This document shows positions 26,011-33,243 of a stretch of 64,000 nt of DNA, piece by piece. The notes beneath the pieces are model-generated. The model was not told the origin of the DNA and ran no database searches. It worked only from the letters and a program-made list of their open reading frames with translations. The DNA comes from Erythrobacteraceae bacterium. Lineage in GTDB: Bacteria > Pseudomonadota > Alphaproteobacteria > Sphingomonadales > Sphingomonadaceae. Location: contig JAHEAX010000011.1 of the NCBI GenBank assembly GCA_024642525.1, positions 1 to 64,000 on the forward strand, given 5' to 3'. Made by a program: the position numbers and the translations under genes. Numbering within the stretch: the first letter of the stretch is position 1; each line of letters begins with the position of its first letter.

Positions 26011-27183
26011 ATGTCCGCAACAGGCATGGACCCTGAAGTCTTCGAACAGTTCATCGACCAGCTGAAACGCTATGTGCGCGAACGGCTGATCCCGGCGGAA
26101 TCCGATGTAATCGAAAATGACCGGATCCCCGAAGAACTGGTGGACGAAATGCGCGAGATGGGCCTGTTCGGCCTGACCATGCCTGAAGAATATGGCGGTT
26201 CGGGCATGAATGTTCCGCAATATGTCGAAACAATCCGCGTGCTCAGTTACGCCTTGCCCGCCTATCGTTCGATCACTTCGATCAACCTTGGCATGGTGTG
26301 TTCCGCGCTCAAGAATTCGGGCACGGAAGAACAGAAGGCCGAATGGCTGCCTCGCCTTGCCGCAGGCGAAATTGCCTGTTTCGGCCTGACAGAGCCGGGT
26401 TCCGGTTCAGACAGCGCGGCCATGGCCACCACTGCCCGCAAGGACGGCAATGGCTATGTCCTCAACGGGTCAAAACGCTACATCACCAATGCGCCCCATG
26501 CCAAGCTGGGCCTGATCATGGCCCGCACCAGTCAGGAAACACTGGCCAAGAACGCGCATGTCTCCGCCTTCCTCGTCCCGATGGACAGCGAAGGGATTAC
26601 GGTGGGCAAGCCTGACCGCAAGATGGGCCAGTCCGGAAGCCACATTGCCGATATCTATCTGGATGAAGTCAAATTGCCGGGCGATGCCCTGCTCGGCGGC
26701 GAGGAAGGCAAGGGTTTCGCCACTGCCATGCAGAGCCTCGACAATGGCCGCCTGTCCGTCGCGGCAGCCAGCTGCGGTTATGCCCAGCGCATCCTCGATA
26801 CAGCGCTTCGCTATGCCAATGATCGCAAGGCCTTTGGCGAACCCATCGCCAATTTCCAGCTGATCCAGGCCATGCTGGCCGACAGCAAGGCAGAAATCTA
26901 TGCCGCGGAATGTATGTTGCGCGATGCCAGTGCCAAGGCAAACGAAGGCAAGGCAATCATCGAATGTGCCAGCGCCAAGATGTTCGCTTCCGAAATGTGC
27001 AACCGCGTGGCTGACCGCTGCGTGCAGATCCACGGCGGCGCAGGGTATCTCGCCGAATATGAAGCTGAACGGTTCTACCGCGATAGCCGGATCTACACGA
27101 TCTACGAAGGGACCACGCAAATCCTGCAGCTGGTGATTGCCAAGAACATGTTGCGCGAATTTGCTGCCGGGGCCGCTGCCTGA
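26011..27183 (+). CDS. Acyl-CoA dehydrogenase
   Basis: The 390-residue FAD enzyme introduces the alpha-beta double bond into an acyl-CoA. It shows the family signatures 'CFGLTEPGSGSDSAAMATTA' and 'RVADRCVQIHGGAGYLAEY'; the catalytic base is probably Glu366 in 'YEGTTQI'. The substrate chain cannot be read from the sequence. The start at 26011 is supported by GGAGAGGAAAGC just upstream; the open frame begins at 25963 without family similarity. Its TGA overlaps the ATG of the CoA-transferase gene by one base, so they form an operon that continues to the thiolase gene. Confidence 0.92.
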   Translation: MSATGMDPEVFEQFIDQLKRYVRERLIPAESDVIENDRIPEELVDEMREMGLFGLTMPEEYGGSGMNVPQYVETIRVLSYALPAYRSITSINLGMVCSALKNSGTEEQKAEWLPRLAAGEIACFGLTEPGSGSDSAAMATTARKDGNGYVLNGSKRYITNAPHAKLGLIMARTSQETLAKNAHVSAFLVPMDSEGITVGKPDRKMGQSGSHIADIYLDEVKLPGDALLGGEEGKGFATAMQSLDNGRLSVAAASCGYAQRILDTALRYANDRKAFGEPIANFQLIQAMLADSKAEIYAAECMLRDASAKANEGKAIIECASAKMFASEMCNRVADRCVQIHGGAGYLAEYEAERFYRDSRIYTIYEGTTQILQLVIAKNMLREFAAGAAA

Positions 27184-28418
27184 TGTATCAGATGCTGTCC
27201 GGCCTTTCGGTGGTCGAAGTATCCAGCTTCGTCGCTTCGCCCACGGCAGGGCTTTATTGCGCACAGATGGGCGCAGAAGTGATCCGGGTGGACCAGATTG
27301 GCGGCGGCCTTGATTATGACCGCTATATGATGACCGAAGAAGGCCGGTCGCTGTCGTGGGAAAACCTCAACCGCGCCAAGAAGAGCGTGGCCCTGAACCT
27401 GAAATCGGGCGAAGGCCGCGAACTGGTGGCGGAACTGGCCCGCAGAACCGGGCAGCTGATCACCAATGTGCCGGAACAAAGTTTCCTCTCGCACGCCAGG
27501 CTGGCAGAAGGTCGGCCCGACATGATCACTGTGCGCATCATGGGTTGGCACGACGGGAGGCAGGCGATGGATTTCACCGTAAATGCCGCCAGCGGTTATC
27601 CCCTGATGACTGGTCCTGTGGACATGGGCGATAGTCCGCCGCCAGTGAACCAGATGCTGCCTGCGTGGGATTTCATTACCGGCGCTTATACCGCATTCAC
27701 CCTGATGGCTGCGCTGCGCCACCGCGACATGACCGGCGAAGGAGGCGAGGTGCGCATTCCGCTGGGCGATGTGGCGATAGGCACGGTGGCCAACAGCGGT
27801 GCCATGGCAGAAATGCTCTATCGCGGCAGTGACCGTGAACGGCTGGGCAATGCCATCTGGGGCGCTTTCGGGCGGGATTTTGCCACCGCTGACGGCAAAC
27901 GCATCATGCTGGCGGCGCTGACCAACAAGCAGTGGCAGGCGCTGGTTGATGCGCTGGAGCTTTCAGCCGGAATTGCCGCCATTGAAAGCCGCCACCAGAC
28001 AAGTTTCGAGACAAGCGACCACAACCGCTTTATCCACCGCGAGGAACTGTTCGATCTGTTTCAGGATGCCATCGGCAAGCTGGACTATGAACCGTTGGCA
28101 GACCGGCTGGCCAGGGCTGGCGCCACGTTCGAGCGGTATCGCACCATGCACGAAGCGGCGAATGATCCACAGTTGGTGACGGATAATCCGCTGTTCGGCC
28201 CTTCGCCTGCCAACCCCAGCGGGTTTGAATATCCGGCCGCTGGACCGTTTGCGAATATGCCCGCGAAGGAACGCGGCGCGCCCCGCCCTGCACCTTATCT
28301 GGGCCAGCATAGCGAGGAAGTGCTGGCGGAAAGACTGGGGCTTGCTTCGGGCGAAATCGCCAGACTGATCGACACAGGCATCGTTGCCACCAGCGATGCC
28401 CGGAAACGTTCGAAATGA
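27183..28418 (+). CDS. CaiB/BaiF family CoA-transferase
   Basis: This 411-residue class III CoA-transferase starts 'MYQMLSGLSVVEVSSFVASPTAGLYCAQMGAEVIRVD' and contains 'LNRAKKSVALNLKSGEGRELV', both typical of the family. The catalytic Asp is usually found after about residue 165; here the candidate is in 'RIPLGDVAIGTVAN', which differs from the usual VDVSL-type context, so activity is likely but not certain. It would activate a carboxylic acid by moving CoA onto it. It is coupled to the acyl-CoA dehydrogenase upstream by a one-base overlap. Confidence 0.87.
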   Translation: MYQMLSGLSVVEVSSFVASPTAGLYCAQMGAEVIRVDQIGGGLDYDRYMMTEEGRSLSWENLNRAKKSVALNLKSGEGRELVAELARRTGQLITNVPEQSFLSHARLAEGRPDMITVRIMGWHDGRQAMDFTVNAASGYPLMTGPVDMGDSPPPVNQMLPAWDFITGAYTAFTLMAALRHRDMTGEGGEVRIPLGDVAIGTVANSGAMAEMLYRGSDRERLGNAIWGAFGRDFATADGKRIMLAALTNKQWQALVDALELSAGIAAIESRHQTSFETSDHNRFIHREELFDLFQDAIGKLDYEPLADRLARAGATFERYRTMHEAANDPQLVTDNPLFGPSPANPSGFEYPAAGPFANMPAKERGAPRPAPYLGQHSEEVLAERLGLASGEIARLIDTGIVATSDARKRSK

Positions 28419-28450
28419 CACTTGCAGAATAGTATTCGGGAAATAGATCC

Positions 28451-29680
28451 ATGCAATTACGCCGCGCCGCCATCGTCAGCCCCCTGCGCACGCCAGTGGG
28501 CAAATTCCTCGGCTCGCTCGCCCCGCTGGAGGCAGGCGCGCTTGGCGCGATTATCCTGAAAGCACTGGTGGAATGCAGCGGGATCGATCCTGAACGGGTC
28601 GATGATGTCATCTTCAGCCAGGGCTATGGCAGCGCCGAAGCGCCTGCGATTGGCCATTGGAGCTGGCTGGCAGCGGGCTTGCCACTGGAAGTTCCCGGCT
28701 ATCAGGTGGACCGGCGCTGCGGTTCGGGCCTGCAATCGGTCGTGAATGCCGCCATGATGGTGCAAACAGGCGCTGCCGATGTGGTGGTGGCAGGCGGCGT
28801 GGAAAGTATGTCCAACGTCGAACATTACACGACCGACCTGCGGCAGGGCGTGCGTTTCGGCGACATGACATTGCATGACCGGCTGACGCGCGGGCGGCTG
28901 ATGTCGCAGCCGATTGAACGGTTCGGCGTTATTAGCGGCATGATCGAGACGGCAGAAAACCTCGCCAGGGATTATGGCATTAGCCGCGAGGAAGCCGACG
29001 CCTATGCCGTGCGCAGCCACCAGCGGGCCGCTGCTGCATGGGACGAAGGCAAATTCGACGCGCAACTTGTGCCGGTTGAAATTCCGCAGCGTCGCGGTGA
29101 TCCGGTGGTGTTTGCGAAGGACGAAGGCTTCCGCGCAGATGCCAGCATGGAAAGCCTTGGCGCGCTGCGTGCCATCGAACTCAAGACCAACCCTGATGCG
29201 GTGGTCACAGCAGGCAATGCCAGCCAGCAGAATGACGCGGCATCGGCGTGTCTCGTTGTGGCAGAAGACAAGTTGGAAGAACTGGGGCTGGAACCGATGT
29301 TGTGGCTCAACGGGTGGGCAGCGGCAGGCTGCGACCCGTCACGCATGGGCATTGGCCCTGTACCGGCAGTAGAACGGCTGTTCGCCCGCAGCGGCATGGG
29401 TTGGGACGATGTCGGTCTGGTCGAACTCAACGAAGCCTTCGCGCCGCAGGTTCTGGCCGTGCTGAAGGGCTGGGGCTGGTCTGATGACGACAGCCGGCGC
29501 GATATGCTCAACGTCAATGGTTCGGGCATTTCGCTTGGTCACCCGATCGGGGCAACCGGCGGACGCATTCTGGCCGACATGGCATATGAAATGCAGCGCC
29601 GCGATGTGCGCTTCGGCCTTGAAACCATGTGCATCGGCGGCGGGCAAGGCATGGCCGCCATTTTCGAACGCGCCAGCTGA
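28451..29680 (+). CDS. Acetyl-CoA acyltransferase (thiolase)
   Basis: The 409-residue thiolase should split 3-ketoacyl-CoA with CoA. The nucleophile is Cys90 in 'VDRRCGSGLQSV'; the C-terminal 'NGSGISLGHPIGATGGR' and 'CIGGGQGMAAIF' supply the activating His and second Cys. It lies 32 bases after the CoA-transferase gene on the same strand. Together with the acyl-CoA dehydrogenase this gives CoA activation, dehydrogenation and thiolysis for an acid; no enoyl-CoA hydratase or hydroxyacyl dehydrogenase is in this operon. Confidence 0.92.
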   Translation: MQLRRAAIVSPLRTPVGKFLGSLAPLEAGALGAIILKALVECSGIDPERVDDVIFSQGYGSAEAPAIGHWSWLAAGLPLEVPGYQVDRRCGSGLQSVVNAAMMVQTGAADVVVAGGVESMSNVEHYTTDLRQGVRFGDMTLHDRLTRGRLMSQPIERFGVISGMIETAENLARDYGISREEADAYAVRSHQRAAAAWDEGKFDAQLVPVEIPQRRGDPVVFAKDEGFRADASMESLGALRAIELKTNPDAVVTAGNASQQNDAASACLVVAEDKLEELGLEPMLWLNGWAAAGCDPSRMGIGPVPAVERLFARSGMGWDDVGLVELNEAFAPQVLAVLKGWGWSDDDSRRDMLNVNGSGISLGHPIGATGGRILADMAYEMQRRDVRFGLETMCIGGGQGMAAIFERAS

Positions 29681-29700
29681 CAGCTGGGGCCAGGGCGCGG

Positions 29701-30477
29701 TCAGTCGCCGAAAGGTTTGAGCGGCTGCAGCACTGAAAAGCTTTCCTCCAGCGGCTCATGCCCCAGCGGCGGAAAATCCATCGCTGGCGGCTCGATATTG
29801 GTATCGGGCAGCCGTGCCAGCAAATCGCTTATCAGAGTTAGACGCCCGCGCTTCTGATCGTTGAAATCCACCAGTGTCCACGGCGCTTCGGGCGTGTGCG
29901 TGGCCTTAAGCATCGCTTCGCGCGCCCTGGTATAATCATCATATTTCTCGCGCGCGGCCAGGTCGATTGGCGACAGTTTCCATCGCTTCAACGGGTCTTC
30001 CAGCCGTTCTGCCAGCCGTTCTTCCTGTTCTTCCTGATCGGTGCTGAGCCAGTATTTGAACAGCAGGATGCCATCGTTCACCAGCATCCGTTCAAACTTG
30101 GGCGCTTCTTCAAGGAACCGGTCGATCTGGCCATCGCTGGCATAGCCCATCACTTTTTCGACCCCGGCCCTGTTATACCAGCTACGGTCGAACAGGATGA
30201 TTTCGCCCGCAGAGGGAAGGTGGGCGATATAGCGCTGGAAATACCACTGCGTCTGTTCGCGCTCGCTTGGCTTGGACAGCGCAACAACATGGCATTGGCG
30301 CGGGTTCAGCCGCTGCGACACTGCGCGAATTGCGCCGCCCTTGCCCGCGGTATCGCGCCCTTCGAACACCACCACGATGCGCGCGCCGGTCTGCTGCGCC
30401 CAGCGGGCCATGGCCACCAGCTCCACCTCGAGCGGCTCCAGCAATTCCTCGTAGTCCTTGCCCTTCAGCTTTTCCAA
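29701..30477 (-). CDS. ppk2: Polyphosphate kinase 2
   Basis: The 258-residue single-domain PPK2 moves phosphate between polyphosphate and nucleoside diphosphates, mainly driving NTP synthesis. The Walker A loop is at residues 40-48 ('GRDTAGKGG') and Walker B is 'IILFDRSWYNRAGVE'. 'KYWLSTDQEEQEERLAERLEDPLKRWKLS' is the class I lid region. It is convergent with the thiolase gene and divergent from phhA. No ppx or ppk1 is near. Confidence 0.9.
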   Translation of the reverse strand: MEKLKGKDYEELLEPLEVELVAMARWAQQTGARIVVVFEGRDTAGKGGAIRAVSQRLNPRQCHVVALSKPSEREQTQWYFQRYIAHLPSAGEIILFDRSWYNRAGVEKVMGYASDGQIDRFLEEAPKFERMLVNDGILLFKYWLSTDQEEQEERLAERLEDPLKRWKLSPIDLAAREKYDDYTRAREAMLKATHTPEAPWTLVDFNDQKRGRLTLISDLLARLPDTNIEPPAMDFPPLGHEPLEESFSVLQPLKPFGD

Positions 30478-30546
30478 GTGATGCTCCTGTCAATTCTGCG
30501 TTATTTGTCAGTTAAGGTCAGCAATGCTATCGGCAAAACCATAGTT

Positions 30547-31485
30547 ATGGCCACGATTATCGACCCGCCCCGCGATTTTACCAAGCTGCCGGAAATGCCG
30601 GCGGACGTCTTCACTGCGCCTCTGAAAAAACCGGCGCATCTAGGGGACGACTGGCTTGAGCCCAGGCAGGCTGAATACGACACGCAGGACGACGAAATCT
30701 GGAACGACCTGTTCGCCCGCCAGATGAATGTCCTGCCCGGCCGTGCGGCAACCGCCTTTATGCACGGGCTGGAAAAACTGGACCTTGGCAAGGGCGGCGT
30801 ACCCGAATTTGGCCGCCTGTCGGAAGAACTGGGCGCGCTGACAGGGTGGAGCGTGGTGCCAGTGCCCATGCTGATCCCCGATCACGTGTTCTTCTGGCAC
30901 CTCGCCAACCGGCGTTTCCCCGCAGGCAATTTCATCCGAACGCGGGAAACCTTCGACTACATTCAGGAACCCGACGTATTCCACGACGTGTTCGGCCATG
31001 TGCCGATGCTGACCGATCCGGTCTATGCCGATTACATGCAGGAATATGGCCGCGCAGGCTGGAAAGCCATGCGGTACAACCGGCTGAAGGCGCTCGGCGC
31101 GCTTTACTGGTACACGGTGGAATTCGGGCTGATGATGGAAGGCACGGATGTGCGCGCCTATGGCGCTGGCATTCTGTCCGGCCCCACCGAAGTGGTCTAT
31201 GCTGTAGAAGCGGAAAGCCCCAACCGGATCATGCTGAATGTCGACCGGGTGATGCGCACCGATTACGTCATCAGCGATTTGCAGCCGACCTATTTCGTGA
31301 TCGAAAGCTTCGAGGACCTCTATCGCCAGACGGTGGAGCGGGATTTTGACCGTTTGTACAAAAGCCTGCCGCCCGGTTTCACCTATGCCAATTCCGCTGT
31401 GATCGACGTGGATAATGTCATCCACCGCGGCACACAGGAATATCTGCTGCGGGGCGGACGGGGTAGCGGCGCAGAGCCGGTCTGA
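30547..31485 (+). CDS. phhA: Phenylalanine 4-monooxygenase
   Basis: The 312-residue iron enzyme hydroxylates phenylalanine to tyrosine with tetrahydropterin. Iron ligands are His146 and His151 ('HDVFGHVPML') and Glu192 ('YWYTVEFG'). The bacterial enzyme lacks the ACT domain, as here. The start at 30547 (MATIIDPPRDF) is chosen by similarity; there is no clear ribosome-binding site, so translation may be weak or leader-controlled. The pterin dehydratase phhB is not adjacent. Transcription ends at the bidirectional terminator at 31541. Confidence 0.93.
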   Translation: MATIIDPPRDFTKLPEMPADVFTAPLKKPAHLGDDWLEPRQAEYDTQDDEIWNDLFARQMNVLPGRAATAFMHGLEKLDLGKGGVPEFGRLSEELGALTGWSVVPVPMLIPDHVFFWHLANRRFPAGNFIRTRETFDYIQEPDVFHDVFGHVPMLTDPVYADYMQEYGRAGWKAMRYNRLKALGALYWYTVEFGLMMEGTDVRAYGAGILSGPTEVVYAVEAESPNRIMLNVDRVMRTDYVISDLQPTYFVIESFEDLYRQTVERDFDRLYKSLPPGFTYANSAVIDVDNVIHRGTQEYLLRGGRGSGAEPV

Positions 31486-31540
31486 TCCTGCCGTCAGATT
31501 AGGCAGGGCGCACATCCCGAAAGAATAGCAGACAAAGAAA

Positions 31541-31572
31541 AACCGGCGCCGGGATTGCCCGACGCCGGTTTT
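31541..31572 (+). terminator. Bidirectional terminator between phhA and a lipoprotein gene
   Basis: AACCGGCGCCGGG (31541-31553) pairs with CCCGACGCCGGTT (31558-31570) with one mismatch and a four-base loop. T-tracts flank both sides (TTTT on plus, TTTTTCTTT on minus). It can end both phhA (plus) and the acidic lipoprotein gene (minus). Confidence 0.85.
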
Positions 31573-31593
31573 CCTTAATTCGCGTAGAAACGC

Positions 31594-31851
31594 TTATTGA
31601 GGAGCAGCGTCCATGTCGTCAGCTGCTTCTTCCATAGCGTCCTTGGTTTCTTCGCCCTGCTCTTCAACTGCATCAGCAGCTGCTTCGCTGGCGCCGGCTG
31701 CGCGCATTTCGTCAGCCTGAGCTTCAGCAGCTTCGTCGATTGCCGTCGCTTCGTCTTCCATCTGGTTTTCAGCTGCGCTGTCGCAAGCTGCAAGGCCGAG
31801 GCTCATTGCCGCGACCGAAGTAACCATAGCTGCTTTGAAAATGCTCTTCAT
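31594..31851 (-). CDS. Small acidic Ala/Glu-rich lipoprotein
   Basis: The 85-residue product has a lipoprotein signal peptide (lipobox LAAC, Cys23) and an acidic mature part of mostly Ala, Glu, Asp, Met and Gln, likely helical ('DEAAEAQADEMRAAGASEAA'). Composition and size parallel the lipoprotein at 25308-25628, suggesting a small family of acidic envelope lipoproteins in this genome. No ligand or partner can be named. It ends at the shared terminator with phhA. Confidence 0.7.
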   Translation of the reverse strand: MKSIFKAAMVTSVAAMSLGLAACDSAAENQMEDEATAIDEAAEAQADEMRAAGASEAAADAVEEQGEETKDAMEEAADDMDAAPQ

Positions 31852-31935
31852 AACTTAATTCCCCTTGGTAGAATTGGGAGGCCTGCATATCGCGCTAAGC
31901 CTCTGCTGGTAAGTGCTAAATTGATAATATCCGCC

Positions 31936-32190
31936 TTAGCGCACCATTCTCCGGCGGTAGAGGCCAAATAGTGCGAGAAGCACTACAGAACCTGCGAAAG
32001 ATACAAACAATGCAATGGGGCTGATGCCGCCCAGAATCGAGCTGCCTTCGATGAGCAGAGCCGATACGAGTGCGCCAGCAACACCCACTGCAACATTCAA
32101 CAGAATGCCGTGGCGGTCATCCGTGCGTGTCATGATCGACGCGAGCCATCCAACGATGCCTCCTACAACGATCAAAAGTATCAGACCCAT
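31936..32190 (-). CDS. GlsB/YeaQ/YmgE family stress membrane protein
   Basis: The 84-residue inner-membrane protein has three hydrophobic segments (about residues 2-18, 30-48 and 55-75) and the family's Gly pattern 'VVGGIVGWLASIMTR' at the start and 'LLNVAVGVAGALVSALL' in the middle. It belongs to the transglycosylase-associated/GlsB group, often induced by general stress. A possible EcfG-type promoter lies upstream. The molecular function is unknown. Confidence 0.82.
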   Translation of the reverse strand: MGLILLIVVGGIVGWLASIMTRTDDRHGILLNVAVGVAGALVSALLIEGSSILGGISPIALFVSFAGSVVLLALFGLYRRRMVR

Positions 32191-32220
32191 TACTCAAATC
32201 CCGTTTGCGTTACCCCCATC

Positions 32221-32246
32221 AAAACACGAGGCGCACATTTGGTTCC
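32221..32246 (-). promoter_or_regulatory. Possible EcfG (general stress sigma) promoter for the YeaQ-like gene
   Basis: On the minus strand GGAACC (32246-32241) is followed about 15-16 bases later by TGTTTT. The alphaproteobacterial EcfG consensus is GGAAC with a CGTT box 16-17 bases on. The -35 box matches exactly and the -10 only partly. GlsB/YeaQ genes are commonly part of general-stress regulons, which makes the match worth recording. Confidence 0.3.
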
Positions 32247-32302
32247 GAGTTTGCGACGAACGGAGGACAGATATTTTTAACCCGCCCCGCAAGTATGCGG
32301 AA

Positions 32303-33115
32303 TCAGCGCAGCAACAGCCAGGCGACGGCAACGCTGCCGATTACAATGCGATACCACGCAAAGGGCGCGAAGCCGTGGCGGCTGACATAGGTGACAAACA
32401 GGCGGATAACGCCCAGCGCCACGATGAAGCTGACCACGAAGCCCACGGCGATTTCCCACCAGCCCACGGTGCTGGTGCCTGCCATCAGCTGATCGCCCTT
32501 GGTTGCTATTTCGAGCGTGGACGCGCCAATCATGGTGGGCACCGCGAGGAAAAAGGAAAATTCCGCTGCGGTCTTGCGATTGATGCCCATGGCAAGCGCG
32601 CCCATGATCGTCGCGCCCGACCGACTGACGCCCGGGATCATGGCCACGCATTGGGCGAGGCCTACGCCCAGCGCCTGCTTCACCGGCATATCCGCCACGC
32701 CGCCATCTTCGCCGGGCTTGGCCACCTTTTCGATGGCCAGAATGGCAATGCCGCCAACAATCAGCGCCCATGCCACCACTGACGGGCTGCCGAGCATAAT
32801 ATCGATATAGCCTTTCAGTGCGAGGCCAAGCACTGCCGAGGGCAGGAATGCGAGCAGGATATTGCGGGCAAAGCGCAGGCCTTCCGCTTCCAGTTTAAGC
32901 ACGCCCATGCCGGCCTTCCAGAACGTGGACCAGTACTGGACCACCACGGCCAGGATAGCGCCCAACTGGATCACGACATTGAACATCGCCCATTGCGACG
33001 CATCATAGCCGAAAAGTTCGGATGCCAGGATGAGATGGCCTGTCGAGGAAACCGGTACGAATTCGGTAAGCCCCTCGACGATGCCGAGCAGAATTGCAGT
33101 GAGTGTCAGGTCCAT
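32303..33115 (-). CDS. uppP: Undecaprenyl-diphosphatase
   Basis: The 270-residue inner-membrane phosphatase recycles undecaprenyl pyrophosphate for peptidoglycan and polysaccharide synthesis and can confer bacitracin resistance. Conserved blocks are 'GIVEGLTEFVPVSSTGHLIL' at residues 12-31 and 'PGVSRSGATIMGA' near residue 165, together forming the active site. About eight membrane segments are seen. It lies 128 bases downstream of the M13 peptidase gene, beyond a terminator. Confidence 0.95.
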   Translation of the reverse strand: MDLTLTAILLGIVEGLTEFVPVSSTGHLILASELFGYDASQWAMFNVVIQLGAILAVVVQYWSTFWKAGMGVLKLEAEGLRFARNILLAFLPSAVLGLALKGYIDIMLGSPSVVAWALIVGGIAILAIEKVAKPGEDGGVADMPVKQALGVGLAQCVAMIPGVSRSGATIMGALAMGINRKTAAEFSFFLAVPTMIGASTLEIATKGDQLMAGTSTVGWWEIAVGFVVSFIVALGVIRLFVTYVSRHGFAPFAWYRIVIGSVAVAWLLLR

Positions 33116-33174
33116 GGCTCGCGCTCATGAAGGAGGCGCGGCACGATTCAAAACCAAAAATGAAGGTCCAGACG

Positions 33175-33219
33175 AAAAAGCGCCCCTCCTGCCCGTTTTA
33201 CAGGGACAAGGAGGAGCGC
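33175..33219 (-). terminator. Rho-independent terminator after the M13 peptidase gene
   Basis: On the minus strand GCGCTCCTCC (33219-33210) pairs with GGAGGGGCGC (33189-33180) with one T-G pair and is followed by TTTTTC. It separates the peptidase gene from uppP. Confidence 0.85.
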
Positions 33220-33243
33220 CTTTATCGCGTCCAAACTTGCGTC

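Noticed and set aside
29896-30546. Upstream extension of phhA
   Set aside because: It runs antisense through ppk2 and is not similar to phenylalanine hydroxylases, which begin close to MATIIDPP.
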